From positions 24,343 through 88,342 of the forward strand of contig JACRFB010000060.1 in the NCBI GenBank assembly GCA_016218045.1: a DNA stretch of 64,000 nucleotides, given 5' to 3'. The position numbers and the translations under genes were made by a program. This document shows positions 55,954-64,000 of this stretch, in pieces. The notes under the pieces were generated by a model, which was not told the origin of the DNA, made no database searches, and was given only the letters and a program-made list of their open reading frames with translations. Every line of letters starts with the position of its first letter. Position 1 is the stretch's first letter. Origin of the DNA: Ignavibacteriota bacterium. Its GTDB lineage: Bacteria > Bacteroidota > Ignavibacteria > SZUA-365.

Positions 55954-56640
55954 TCAATCCTCGATACTGCGCCTGAGCCGTTCGGGGTCGGGCAGGAAAA
56001 TCGTACGTCCGCTGATGCGCAAGAGACCCTCGTTCTCGAGCCGGTGAAAGGCGCGCGAGAGCGTTTCGACAGCCGTGCCGAGCTGCGCGGCGAGAAGTTT
56101 TTTCGACACGTTTAGCCGCACGGCCCGTTCGGCCGCGAGTGTTCCTCCGCGCGCGCTCTCTTCAAGCAGATAGCGCGCGAGACGGTCGCGCACATCGTAG
56201 GCGGTGAGTTTCTCGACGTGATCCCGCAGATCCTTCAGCCGCCGTGACAGACCCGCGAGCATGCGCAGCGACAACTCGGCGTTGTCGTGCAGGAGCGCCA
56301 GGAAGCCATCCTTATACACGCACAACAACGTCGACTCCTCGAGTGTCGACGCGTACGCGGGGTAGCCGCCCCCGAGGAACATGGGGATTTCGGCGAGGGT
56401 ATTCAGCGGGCGGATGATGTGCAGAAGCGTTTCACGACCGCCCTGCGTGAGTTTGTACACCTTCACCGCGCCTGAAATGACGACGTACAGGCCGTAGTAT
56501 GGATCACCCTCGCGGAAGATGAGCGAGTTCCTGGGCAGGGTCGAGACCCAGGAACAGTCGGCCATGGCGGTCAATTCCATCTCGGTGAATTCCGAGAAGA
56601 TGGGAATGCCGCGGAGGAGGTCTATGCTCGAGGTCTGCAT
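55954..56640 (-). CDS. Crp/Fnr-family transcriptional regulator
   Basis: 228 residues from the ATG at 56640; earlier Met codons lie in the shared promoter region. N-terminal cyclic-nucleotide-like effector domain (LIFREGDPYYGLYVVISGAVKVYK, TLAEIPMFLGGGYPAYAS), long dimer helix, and C-terminal winged helix (LNVSKKLLAAQLGTAVETLSRAFHRLENEGLLRI). No N-terminal Cys cluster of FNR is seen, so it is not an O2-sensing Fe-S FNR; it may be a DNR/NnrR-like NO sensor. Divergent from the ric-nos operon, which it probably controls. Confidence 0.92.
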   Translation of the reverse strand: MQTSSIDLLRGIPIFSEFTEMELTAMADCSWVSTLPRNSLIFREGDPYYGLYVVISGAVKVYKLTQGGRETLLHIIRPLNTLAEIPMFLGGGYPAYASTLEESTLLCVYKDGFLALLHDNAELSLRMLAGLSRRLKDLRDHVEKLTAYDVRDRLARYLLEESARGGTLAAERAVRLNVSKKLLAAQLGTAVETLSRAFHRLENEGLLRISGRTIFLPDPERLRRSIED

Positions 56641-56718
56641 TGCGGGAAGTGGTGTGACCGATGTGACACGGGCCGTGATGGGAGGAATTGTGCGATGCGG
56701 GAAGGAAAATGCGGAAAC

Positions 56719-56732
56719 ATGACAGAAGTCAA
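56719..56732. promoter_or_regulatory. candidate Crp/Fnr-type operator (ATGAC-N4-GTCAA)
   Basis: Near-palindromic 14-base site in the ric/Crp intergenic region; half-sites resemble TTGAC/TTGAT of Fnr/Dnr-type regulators. Its centre is ~42 bases upstream of the start predicted from the TAACATGC element, the class II activator position. Confidence 0.5.
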
Positions 56733-56754
56733 TTTCTGCAATACAGCATCTGAG

Positions 56755-56762
56755 TAACATGC
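56755..56762 (+). promoter_or_regulatory. predicted -7 element of the ric-nos promoter (TAACATGC)
   Basis: Differs by one base from TAACTTGC before pyrF and era. The upstream element is weak (TTTC), consistent with an activator-dependent promoter. Confidence 0.45.
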
Positions 56763-56811
56763 AGCAGGTTCAACACGCGTCAACAAAGTAACGATTCTCA
56801 GGAGAAACTTC

Positions 56812-57522
56812 ATGAATACGACACAGGCAACGGTAGGCGACATCGTGCGCGAGGATTTCCGCGCCGCCGCGGTGTTTGAACAACACGGAATAGATTTTTG
56901 CTGCGGTGGCGGAGTCTCGCTGTCCGAGGCCTGCGCCGTGCGCGGCGTGTCTCCGGACGATCTGATCGCCGAACTCGAGGCCGTACGCGGCGCGGGCAGC
57001 GGCGTGGCGGGTGATTATTACGAGCGCATGTCGCTGCCGCTACTCATCGATCACATCCTGCACACGCACCATGCGTATCTGCGCAGAACCATGCCGCCGC
57101 TCACCGCCTGGTCGGCCAAGGTCGCGTCCGCGCACGGCGAACGTCATCCGGAAACGGTGCGCCTCGCCGCGGTTGTCGCAGCGCTGTGCGCCGAACTCGA
57201 GCAGCACATGTTCAAGGAGGAACGAATTCTTTTCCCGGCGATTATCGCGCAGGGCGGAGTGCGCGCCGACAGGACGCCCTTCGGATTCGGTTCGATCGGC
57301 AATCCCATCGCGATGATGGAACACGAACACAGGGACGCCGGCGCGGCGCTCGAGGAGTTGCGGACACTCAGCGGCGGCTATGCCGTGCCACCCGACGCCT
57401 GCGCCACATACACGGCGCTGTACCGGGAACTCGAGGTTTTTGAGAAGGATCTGCACATGCACATCCACCTCGAGAACAACATCCTTTTTCCGCGCGCCCT
57501 CCGCAACGAAACCGGCGCCTGA
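56812..57522 (+). CDS. ric: iron-sulfur cluster repair di-iron protein (RIC/ScdA/YtfE family)
   Basis: 236 residues. Repairs Fe-S clusters damaged by NO or oxidants. N-terminal ScdA_N domain (ATVGDIVREDFRAAAVFEQHGIDFCCGGGVSLSEAC) with the CC pair, then a hemerythrin-like di-iron domain with metal-ligand His/Glu sites in HILHTHHAYLRR, ELEQHMFKEERILFPAI, MMEHEHRDAG and HMHIHLENNILFPRAL. Ribosome-binding site CAGGAGAA. First gene of the run of denitrification genes, spaced 39 bases before the cytochrome gene. Its presence fits exposure to NO. Confidence 0.95.
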   Translation: MNTTQATVGDIVREDFRAAAVFEQHGIDFCCGGGVSLSEACAVRGVSPDDLIAELEAVRGAGSGVAGDYYERMSLPLLIDHILHTHHAYLRRTMPPLTAWSAKVASAHGERHPETVRLAAVVAALCAELEQHMFKEERILFPAIIAQGGVRADRTPFGFGSIGNPIAMMEHEHRDAGAALEELRTLSGGYAVPPDACATYTALYRELEVFEKDLHMHIHLENNILFPRALRNETGA

Positions 57523-57561
57523 GCACACCATCCCCACACCCACATCTTCAAGGATACAGAT

Positions 57562-58011
57562 ATGTCACTCCGAAACATCGCAATAATGCCTCTTCTCTCC
57601 GCGCTCGTATGTCTCGCCGCCTGCGGGAATTCCGGCGAGCAGCCCAGAACCGAGGCGGCGGAAGTTCCGAAGCCGCCCGTGTACGGGAAGATTCAGAACG
57701 TGGAACTGGCGAGTGTCGTCGACGCGCCGCTCGCGAAGAAGGGGGAGAAGATCTTCAAGGTCATCTGCACCGCCTGTCACAAATACGATCAGCGATATGT
57801 CGGTCCCGCCATCGGCAGCGTGTTCAACCGCCGCACACCCGAGTACATCATGAACATGATACTCGACACGGAAGTGATGCTGCAGAAGGACGACACCGCG
57901 CGCTGCCTGCTTCAGACCTACCTGGTGAAAATGCCCAACGCCCAGGTCAATGAGACCGACGCCCGCTCGGTGCTCGAGCACCTCCGCGACATCGCGCCGC
58001 AGTACAAATAA
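57562..58011 (+). CDS. lipoprotein c-type cytochrome
   Basis: 149 residues. Lipoprotein signal with lipobox LAAC; one haem site CTACH (CxxCH) and the axial Met in LVKMPNAQV. Class I cytochrome c core of about 90 residues. Being directly before nosZ, it is likely the electron donor to NosZ, as in clade II nos clusters. Attached to the outer face of the inner membrane or the outer membrane by lipid. Confidence 0.92.
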   Translation: MSLRNIAIMPLLSALVCLAACGNSGEQPRTEAAEVPKPPVYGKIQNVELASVVDAPLAKKGEKIFKVICTACHKYDQRYVGPAIGSVFNRRTPEYIMNMILDTEVMLQKDDTARCLLQTYLVKMPNAQVNETDARSVLEHLRDIAPQYK

Positions 58012-58051
58012 CACCCGCGTTCCCACCGTTCACACATCGATCAGGAGAACC

Positions 58052-60016
58052 ATGATGATTCGCCATCGTTACACCAACTCCATGCTGGCGCTCGCCGTCG
58101 CGGCGGGAGCCCTGTTCTACGGATGCCAGGGCAACAAGGAGAGCGGCGCCGCGGGTGATGCCGCATCGCGCGTGTACGTCGCCCCCGGCTCCTACGACGA
58201 ATTCTACGCCTTTATGTCAGGAGGATTCAGCGGCCAGCTCAGCGTGTACGGTCTGCCGAGCGGACGGCTTTTCCGCGTGATTCCCGTCTTCTCGCAGGAC
58301 CCGGAGAAGGGATGGGGGTACACCGAGGAGACCATTCCGATGCTCAACACCTCGCACGGCTTCATCCCGTGGGACGACGCGCATCATCCCGAATTCTCCA
58401 TGACCGACGGCGTGCCCGACGGCCGCTGGATCTTTATCAACGGCAACAACACGCCGCGTATCGCGCGTATCGACCTCGCGACGTTCCGCACCGCTGAAAT
58501 CCTCGAGATCCCCAACTCGGGCGGCAATCACTCATCACCTTTCACGACCGAAAACACCGAGTACGTCGTGGCGGGCACGCGTTTCAGCGTGCCGATGTTC
58601 GACAACCAGGATGTGCCCATCGACAGCTACAAGCAAAACTTCAAGGGCACGGTGAGTTTTATCAAGGTCGATCAGGCGAGCGGCCACATGAAACTCGCGT
58701 TCCAGATTCTCATGCCCGGTTTCGATTACGACCTCGCCCACGCGGGCAAGGGACCATCGCACGACTGGATGTTCTTCTCGTCCTACAACAGCGAGCAGGC
58801 CAACACCATGCTCGAGGCCGAGGCCAGCCAGAACGACAAGGACTTCATCGCGGCGGTGAACTGGAAAAAAGCCGAGGAGTACGTGGCGCAGGGCAAGGCG
58901 CGTCCGGTGCCCGCGCGCTACGCGCACAACGTGTACGACGAGAGCAGGCACTTGGCCACGTCGGACATGCTCGAGTCGGTCCTGATGCTCGATCCCAAGG
59001 ATTGTCCCGGCCTCGTGTATCTGCTTCCGACTCCCAAATCGCCGCACGGCTGCGACGTCGATCCTTCGGGTGAACTGATTGTAGGCGGCGGAAAACTCGC
59101 CACCGTGATTCCGGTCTTTTCCTTCTCCAAGATGACCGCGGCCATCGAAGCGCAGAAGTTCGACGGCAATGTCGCGGGCATTCCCATCGTGAATTACGCG
59201 GCCGCGCTTGCGGGCGAGGTGCAGAAGCCGGGTCTCGGCCCGCTGCACACTGAGTTCGACGGCAAGGGCTTCGCGTACACCTCCATGTTTGTCTCGAGCG
59301 AAATCGTGAAATGGAGTCTCAAGGATTTCACCGTCGTCGACCGCGTGCCGAGCTATTATTCGATCGGCCATCTCATGATTCCTGGCGGCGACTCGAAGAA
59401 ACCCTGGGGCAAGTATGTCGTGGCCCTGAACAAGATCACCAAGGACCGCTACCTCCCGACCGGGCCCGAACTCACGCAGAGCGCGCAGCTCTACGACATT
59501 TCCGGCGACAAGATGGTGCTGCTCAGCGATTTCCCGACCATCGGCGAACCGCATTACGCACAGGCCATTCCCGCTGATGTCCTTCGCGAGAAATCGGTCA
59601 AGACCTTCCCGATCATGGAGAGCAAACATCCGCATGTGACGCTTGGCGAGGGCGAGACACGTGTAGAACGCAAGGGCGGCGAGGTGCACGTGTATATGAC
59701 CGCGATACGGTCGCACTTCAAACCCGACAATATCGAGGGTGTGAAGGTGGGCGACGTGGTGTACTTCCATGTGACGAACCTCGAACAGGATTGGGACATC
59801 CCCCACGGTTTCGCCATCAAGGGCGCAGCCAACTCCGAAATGCTCCTGATGCCGGGCGAGACACAGACGCTCAAGTGGAAGCCGCTCACCGCGGGAGTGT
59901 ATCCGATGTACTGTTCCGACTTCTGCTCGGCGCTGCATCAGGAAATGCAGGGCTACGTGCGCGTCTCCGCGCCGGGATCCACGGTGCCGCTCAGTTCGAA
60001 CGGCCTGAAAAAATAA
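58052..60016 (+). CDS. nosZ: nitrous oxide reductase (clade II, Sec-type)
   Basis: 654 residues. Reduces N2O to N2 in the periplasm. Signal peptide is Sec-like without twin Arg (LALAVAAGALFYGCQG), marking clade II; the Cys could be a non-canonical lipidation site. All seven CuZ His positions are visible: DAHHPEF (two), GNHSSPF, GPSHDW, SPHGCD, GPLHTE, GEPHYA. The CuA site in the C-terminal cupredoxin domain has CSDFCSALHQEM and His of IPHGFAI. Ribosome-binding site CAGGAG. Followed after 39 bases by the NosL fusion gene. Confidence 0.97.
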   Translation: MMIRHRYTNSMLALAVAAGALFYGCQGNKESGAAGDAASRVYVAPGSYDEFYAFMSGGFSGQLSVYGLPSGRLFRVIPVFSQDPEKGWGYTEETIPMLNTSHGFIPWDDAHHPEFSMTDGVPDGRWIFINGNNTPRIARIDLATFRTAEILEIPNSGGNHSSPFTTENTEYVVAGTRFSVPMFDNQDVPIDSYKQNFKGTVSFIKVDQASGHMKLAFQILMPGFDYDLAHAGKGPSHDWMFFSSYNSEQANTMLEAEASQNDKDFIAAVNWKKAEEYVAQGKARPVPARYAHNVYDESRHLATSDMLESVLMLDPKDCPGLVYLLPTPKSPHGCDVDPSGELIVGGGKLATVIPVFSFSKMTAAIEAQKFDGNVAGIPIVNYAAALAGEVQKPGLGPLHTEFDGKGFAYTSMFVSSEIVKWSLKDFTVVDRVPSYYSIGHLMIPGGDSKKPWGKYVVALNKITKDRYLPTGPELTQSAQLYDISGDKMVLLSDFPTIGEPHYAQAIPADVLREKSVKTFPIMESKHPHVTLGEGETRVERKGGEVHVYMTAIRSHFKPDNIEGVKVGDVVYFHVTNLEQDWDIPHGFAIKGAANSEMLLMPGETQTLKWKPLTAGVYPMYCSDFCSALHQEMQGYVRVSAPGSTVPLSSNGLKK

Positions 60017-60055
60017 CGGACAGATAGATCCGATATATCCGTGAAAGGAGCACCC

Positions 60056-61096
60056 ATGTCACGCACCTCCCGTCTTCTTATGGCCGCCGCCGCCGCGCTT
60101 CTTGCGACGACGTTTTTCCTTCCGCTGTGGTCGATCACGCTCGAAGCTCCGCAGTATCCCGAGGGCATAGGCATGAATATCTACCTGCATACCGTCGCCG
60201 GAGTCAAACCGAACGATCTCGACAACATCAACGGCTTGAATCACTACATCGGCATGAAAAAAATACAGCCGGATTCGATAGCGGAATTGCGATACATGCC
60301 GTCCATCATGGGCGGCATGCTGCTGCTCGCTGCGATCGCGGCTGTGGCGGGAAGGCGGTGGCTGGTGCTGACATGGGTGCTGCTCTTTCTCGGAGTCGCG
60401 ATCGCGGGACTCGTCGACTACTACCAGTGGGGATACGACTACGGACACGACCTCGATCCGCGCGCCATCATCAAAATTCCCGGGATGAGTTATCAGCCCC
60501 CGCTCATCGGGTCGGAACAGATACTCAACTTCACGGCACATTCGTGGCCCGGTCTCGGCGGCATCGCCGCGGGACTCTCGATACTGCTCGGAACGGCGGC
60601 GTGGTTCGTCTCGCGCCGCGGACGCGGGCCGGTGCCGGCCGCCGCGGTGCTGGTATGTTTTCTTCCGCTGCTTTTTACGGGATGCTCGCAGGGTCCACGC
60701 GACATCGACATGGGCAGGGAAGCGTGCGCGAACTGCTCCATGACCATCACCGACGCGCGTTTCGCCGCGGAACTTGTCACCAGCACCTCGAAGGTCTACG
60801 TCTTCGATGCGATAGAATGTCTCGCGGCCTACATCAACGACGCAAAGGTGAACGAAGCCGACATCGCCTCGCTGTGGACGATGCGCCATGATGCACCCGG
60901 CACCTTCACCGACGCGGCAAAGGCCTGGTATCTGCGCGCGGACGGCATTCAAAGCCCCATGGGTATGCATCTCGCGGCCTTCGAGAACGAGCCCGCCTTC
61001 AGCGAGGCGCGAAAAAAGGAAGGTGGTGAACTGCTGCGATGGACCGGCGTCCGCCTGCGTGTAGCGAAAGAATGGGACGATGAAGACGCGGAATGA
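60056..61096 (+). CDS. nosL: fusion of a four-helix membrane domain and NosL-type copper chaperone
   Basis: 346 residues, AAAGGAG upstream. Residues 1-205: about four transmembrane helices (LLMAAAAALLATTFFLPLW, PSIMGGMLLLAAIAAVAG, WLVLTWVLLFLGVAIAG, GGIAAGLSILLGTAAWFV) flanked by basic residues. Residues ~190-346: hydrophobic stretch with lipobox-like LLFTGC, then NosL with Cu-binding CANCSM and SKVYVFDAIECLAAYINDA. NosL delivers Cu(I) to apo-NosZ. Usually NosL is a free lipoprotein; here the frame is continuous. The membrane part stands where nosB lies in other clade II operons. Overlaps nosD by 17 bases. Confidence 0.9.
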   Translation: MSRTSRLLMAAAAALLATTFFLPLWSITLEAPQYPEGIGMNIYLHTVAGVKPNDLDNINGLNHYIGMKKIQPDSIAELRYMPSIMGGMLLLAAIAAVAGRRWLVLTWVLLFLGVAIAGLVDYYQWGYDYGHDLDPRAIIKIPGMSYQPPLIGSEQILNFTAHSWPGLGGIAAGLSILLGTAAWFVSRRGRGPVPAAAVLVCFLPLLFTGCSQGPRDIDMGREACANCSMTITDARFAAELVTSTSKVYVFDAIECLAAYINDAKVNEADIASLWTMRHDAPGTFTDAAKAWYLRADGIQSPMGMHLAAFENEPAFSEARKKEGGELLRWTGVRLRVAKEWDDEDAE

Positions 61097-62375
61097 TCCG
61101 CGGCTCATGCCCTGGGCAGCGGCGATAGTTGTGTGTGCCCTGCTGCACACGGGCATGCCGGCATCACATGCCGCGCGTATACACATCCGCCCCGCGCCCG
61201 GCGCCCTCCGCGCCGGCCTGGCCGAGGCCGCAGCAGGAGACACGCTGCTCGTGCAGGCGGGATTGTATCGGGAACACACGCTCACGGTGGACAAACCCCT
61301 GACCATACTCGGCGATCGCGGGGCGGTGATCAACGCGCAGGGACGCGGCGCCATCTTTCTCGTCACGGCCGATCACGTCACCCTGCGCGGACTCACCTTG
61401 CGGGAGACCGGTCTCAGCTACGTCGAGGACCGTGCAGCCGTAAAATGTATCAAAGGCATGTGGGCGCGCTTCGAGGATCTGCGTATCGAGCGCAGCATGT
61501 TCGGTGTGTACTTCTCGCGGTCGCGCCATGGGATCGTGCGGCGCTGCCGCATTGTCGGTGAGGCGGTGACGGAATCGAATTCCGGGAACGGCATCCACTC
61601 TTGGTACGGCGATTCGCTCCTCATCGAGGACAATGTTGTGCGTGGTCACCGCGACGGCGTGTATCTCGAATTCACGCGGCACACGCTTGTACGGGGCAAC
61701 ACCAGCGAGAACAATCTCCGCTACGGTCTGCACTTCATGTTCTCCGACGACGACGTGTACGAGTACAACCACTTCATCCGCAACGGCGCGGGAGCGGCCG
61801 TCATGTACACGCGCCGCGTCGACATGCGCGGGAACGTGTTCCGGGATAACTGGGGTCCGGCATCCTACGGCCTGCTGTTGAAGGACATCTACGACAGCAA
61901 CATTCACGACAACGTGTTCGAGCGCAACACCGCCGCGATATATGCCGAGGGCGGGGCGCGCCTCACAGTGACGCGGAATATCCTGCGTGCAAACGGGTGG
62001 GCCGTGCGTTTGATGGCCAACTGCACCGACAACGTGTTTTCCGCGAATGTTTTTGAAGCGAACAGCTTCGATGTCGCCACCAACAGCACGCGCAACAATA
62101 GTCTGTTCCGCGCGAATTTCTGGGACGCGTACCGCGGCTACGATCTCGATCACGACGGTTTCGGCGACACGCCCTTCAGGCCCGTGCGCGTTTTTTCGCA
62201 CATCGTGGAACAGAACCCTCCCGCGCTGATACTGCTCAACAGCTTTTTTATCGCGCTGCTCGACATCACCGAGCGCGTCTTCCCCTCCGTCACGCCAGAG
62301 ACACTTGTTGACGCGCGTCCGTTGCTCCGACGTCCCGAGGGCGGCGCCATGACACTCAAGGAAAGGGTGCGCTAA
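61080..62375 (+). CDS. nosD: NosD, periplasmic copper-processing protein for NosZ
   Basis: 431 residues. Signal peptide (AAIVVCALLHTGMPASHAA) followed by parallel beta-helix (CASH/NosD) repeats with N-rich turns: GNGIHSWYGDSLLIEDNVVRG, TSENNLRYGLHFMFSDDDVYEYNHF, NVFERNTAAIYAEGG. NosD works with NosFY to mature the CuZ site. Starts 17 bases before the preceding stop; its TAA overlaps the nosF ATG. Confidence 0.96.
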   Translation: MKTRNDPRLMPWAAAIVVCALLHTGMPASHAARIHIRPAPGALRAGLAEAAAGDTLLVQAGLYREHTLTVDKPLTILGDRGAVINAQGRGAIFLVTADHVTLRGLTLRETGLSYVEDRAAVKCIKGMWARFEDLRIERSMFGVYFSRSRHGIVRRCRIVGEAVTESNSGNGIHSWYGDSLLIEDNVVRGHRDGVYLEFTRHTLVRGNTSENNLRYGLHFMFSDDDVYEYNHFIRNGAGAAVMYTRRVDMRGNVFRDNWGPASYGLLLKDIYDSNIHDNVFERNTAAIYAEGGARLTVTRNILRANGWAVRLMANCTDNVFSANVFEANSFDVATNSTRNNSLFRANFWDAYRGYDLDHDGFGDTPFRPVRVFSHIVEQNPPALILLNSFFIALLDITERVFPSVTPETLVDARPLLRRPEGGAMTLKERVR

Positions 62376-63088
62376 TGCTCGCATTACACGGCATCAGGAA
62401 ACGGTTCGGTTCCTTCGAGGCGCTGCGTGATGTGGACGTTCGTTTCGCCGCCGGCCGTGTCACGGCGGTGCTTGGACCGAACGGGTCGGGCAAGACCACC
62501 GTGCTGAAAACACTGCTCGGGCTTGTGCGACCCGAACACGGGACGGTGTCCTACGACGGCGTGCGCATCAACGGAGACGGGCGTGTGCGCGAGCACATCG
62601 CGTACATGCCGCAGATTGCGCATTACCCCGAGAACCTGCGCATCGGCGAATTCCTCGACATGATCGCGGGTCTGCGTCGCACACCCGCAAAACGCCGCGA
62701 CGACATGATGCGGCGTTTTGCGCTCGAGGGACTCGAGGCCAAATCCTTGAAAGGACTCTCGGGCGGAACGAGGCAGCGCGTGTGTGCCGTTATGGCGCTG
62801 ATGTTCGACGTGCCCGTGTATATACTCGACGAACCAACCGCGGGACTCGATCCACGTATGGCCCGGCGTTTCAAGGATGCCATTCTGCACGAGAAGGCGG
62901 CGGGAAAAACCGTCCTGCTGACTTCGCACATCCTGGCCGACATACAGGAACTCGCGGACCACATCGTGTATCTCAACGAGGGACGTGTCGTATTCGACGG
63001 CAGTCTCGAAGCACTGTACGCGGCGTCGGGGGCCGATGATGTCGAACGCTCGATTGCCGCACTGATCGAAAAGGAGGAACGTCCATGA
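62375..63088 (+). CDS. nosF: NosF, ABC transporter ATP-binding protein
   Basis: 237 residues. Walker A GPNGSGKTT (~residues 34-42), signature LSGGTRQR, Walker B YILDEPTAGLDP, switch His in LLTSHI. Forms the NosDFY copper/sulfur-supply transporter with NosY and NosD. Overlaps nosD stop by one base (TAATG) and nosY start by four. Confidence 0.97.
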   Translation: MLALHGIRKRFGSFEALRDVDVRFAAGRVTAVLGPNGSGKTTVLKTLLGLVRPEHGTVSYDGVRINGDGRVREHIAYMPQIAHYPENLRIGEFLDMIAGLRRTPAKRRDDMMRRFALEGLEAKSLKGLSGGTRQRVCAVMALMFDVPVYILDEPTAGLDPRMARRFKDAILHEKAAGKTVLLTSHILADIQELADHIVYLNEGRVVFDGSLEALYAASGADDVERSIAALIEKEERP

Positions 63089-63864
63089 TACACACCCTTG
63101 CCCGGTATCAATTCCGGAACATTGCGCGCAGCCGCTGGGTGTTTGGCGCGGCGGTGTTTTTCCTTGTCTTCAGCGAAGCCCTGTACCAGGCCAGCGGCAC
63201 GGCCCTGCGCATGCAGGTGAGCATGATGAGCGTTGTGCTCATCGTCCTTCCGCTTTTCGGCATCATGTACGGCGCCATGCACGTGTACGGCTCGCGCGAA
63301 TTTCTCGAGGTGCTGGTTGCACAGCCGCTGCGGCGGCGCGACATCTTTCTCAGTTCCTACCTCGTGGTCACCTGCACCGTGGCGGGATGTTTTATTATCG
63401 GCGCGGGAATCCCGGTGCTGCTGCACAGCACCGCCGAAAGCTGGATAAGCGGACTGCTGCTGCTGCTGGCCGGAGCGCTGCTCACAGCCATTTTTGCGGC
63501 CATCGCCTTTGTCATCGCATTTCGTGTACACGACAGGACGCGCGGCATCGGTCTCGCCCTGCTCGTATGGTTCGCGTTCTCGCTGCTCTACGACGGCGTC
63601 GTGCTGTTTGCCTTTCACGCGTTGCGCGACTATCCCGTCGAACCCATCGCCATCGCGGCCAGCGTTCTGAATCCCGTCGATCTCGCGCGTATCGTCCTCA
63701 CTCTGCAGTACGATGTTTCCGCGCTGCTCGGCTACACCGGCGCGGTGTATGAAAAGTTCTTCGGCAGCGCGTTGGGTGCGGTGATGTCCATCATCGCATT
63801 GCTCCTGTGGATATTTGCACCGCTCGGCCTGGCTGAACGAATCTTCGCCCGCAAGGATTTCTAA
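63085..63864 (+). CDS. nosY: NosY, ABC transporter permease
   Basis: 259 residues with about six membrane helices (WVFGAAVFFLVFSEAL, MSVVLIVLPLFGIMYG, SYLVVTCTVAGCFIIGAG, LLLLLAGALLTAIFAAIAFVIAF, GLALLVWFAFSLLYDGVVLFAF, LGAVMSIIALLLWIFAPLGLAE). REFLEVLVAQPLRR is the cytoplasmic coupling region common to NosY. Last gene of the cluster; a tandem repeat follows. Confidence 0.95.
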   Translation: MIHTLARYQFRNIARSRWVFGAAVFFLVFSEALYQASGTALRMQVSMMSVVLIVLPLFGIMYGAMHVYGSREFLEVLVAQPLRRRDIFLSSYLVVTCTVAGCFIIGAGIPVLLHSTAESWISGLLLLLAGALLTAIFAAIAFVIAFRVHDRTRGIGLALLVWFAFSLLYDGVVLFAFHALRDYPVEPIAIAASVLNPVDLARIVLTLQYDVSALLGYTGAVYEKFFGSALGAVMSIIALLLWIFAPLGLAERIFARKDF

Positions 63865-63873
63865 CGCCGCGTT

Positions 63874-64000
63874 GGAGAGCGGGAGAGCGGGACAGCGGGA
63901 GAGCGGGACAGCGGGAGAGCGGGACAGCGGGAGAGCGGGACAGCGGGAGAGCGGGACAGCGGGAGAGCGGGACAGCGGGAGAGCGGGACAGCGGGAGAGC
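63874..64000. repeat. 16-base tandem repeat (GAGAGCGGGACAGCGG), cut by window end
   Basis: Almost perfect alternation of 8-base half-units GAGAGCGG and GACAGCGG after nosY, continuing beyond position 64000. Much more uniform than the other arrays in the window, so it may be younger. Confidence 0.95.

Noticed and set aside
55954..56640. True FNR (O2-sensing) assignment for the Crp/Fnr gene
   Set aside because: No N-terminal Cys cluster for a [4Fe-4S] centre is visible.
58535..62384. Long minus-strand frames opposite nosZ, the NosL fusion and nosD
   Set aside because: Shadow frames of GC-rich coding sequence; His/Arg-rich without domain pattern.

Overview
The window is a high-GC bacterial chromosome segment, most probably from the FCB superphylum (Bacteroidota/Ignavibacteriota/Kapabacteria-like). 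Four things in the sequence support this. Two secreted proteins end in type IX secretion (Por) sorting tails, one carrying the typical NYPNPFNPST motif. There are two TonB-dependent receptors, one with a carboxypeptidase-regulatory-like N-terminus. A propeller-type LytS kinase sits next to a LytTR regulator. Several intergenic regions hold a Bacteroidota-like promoter pattern (TTG, 19-20 bases, TAnnTTnG) even though the genes are GC-rich. Species-level identity cannot be read from the sequence alone.

Layout. 1-1145 (minus): the 5' part of an asparagine-synthase-like gene that runs off the left edge. 1305-3196: two tandem 3-hydroxyacyl-CoA-dehydrogenase-like genes separated by heptanucleotide tandem repeats. 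3197-7918 (minus): a DUF971 gene, mfd and a membrane-anchored protein. 7997-12814: pyrF, larC, and a histidine kinase/NtrC-type regulator pair. 12882-13464: repeat arrays around a tRNA-Gly(GCC). 13461-15208 (minus): rsmA (ksgA) coupled to a PAP2-type membrane phosphatase. 15319-18954: era, an asparaginase-like Ntn hydrolase, ruvB, lptC. 19163-30318: an 11-kb run of five tightly packed genes (degenerate receiver, outer-membrane barrel, two paralogous large secreted proteins, a fibronectin-III-like protein) that I cannot assign to any known system. 30394-41323: alpha-L-fucosidase, an outer-membrane protein, a UroD-family methyltransferase-like protein, a PadR regulator, a TonB receptor and a LytS/LytTR pair. 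41591-48980: two T9SS-exported proteins (a subtilase with fibronectin-like repeats and an NHL-like propeller). 49321-55944: a small STAS-like protein, a leftward three-gene phosphorelay, and a divergent TonB receptor + YfiR-like gene. 55954-63864: a Crp/Fnr regulator divergent from a denitrification operon (ric, cytochrome c, clade II nosZ, a membrane-domain/NosL fusion, nosD, nosF, nosY). The window ends in another tandem repeat.

How the genes work together. The right-hand cluster encodes N2O reduction to N2: NosZ with all seven CuZ histidines and a CuA site, copper delivery (NosL, NosDFY), a lipoprotein cytochrome c as likely electron donor, and Ric for Fe-S repair. It is probably switched on by the divergent Crp/Fnr protein through an ATGAC-N4-GTCAA site placed about 42 bases upstream of the predicted start. 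The neighbouring kinase, response regulators, TonB receptor and YfiR-like protein look like one envelope-signalling module. The rest is housekeeping (mfd, pyrF, era, ruvB, rsmA, lptC) mixed with surface and secretion functions.

The most unusual features are the five-gene secreted-protein operon, the NosL fusion, the YfiR/CHASE8-like kinase module, and short tandem repeat arrays that sit directly at gene ends and in several cases supply the stop codon.
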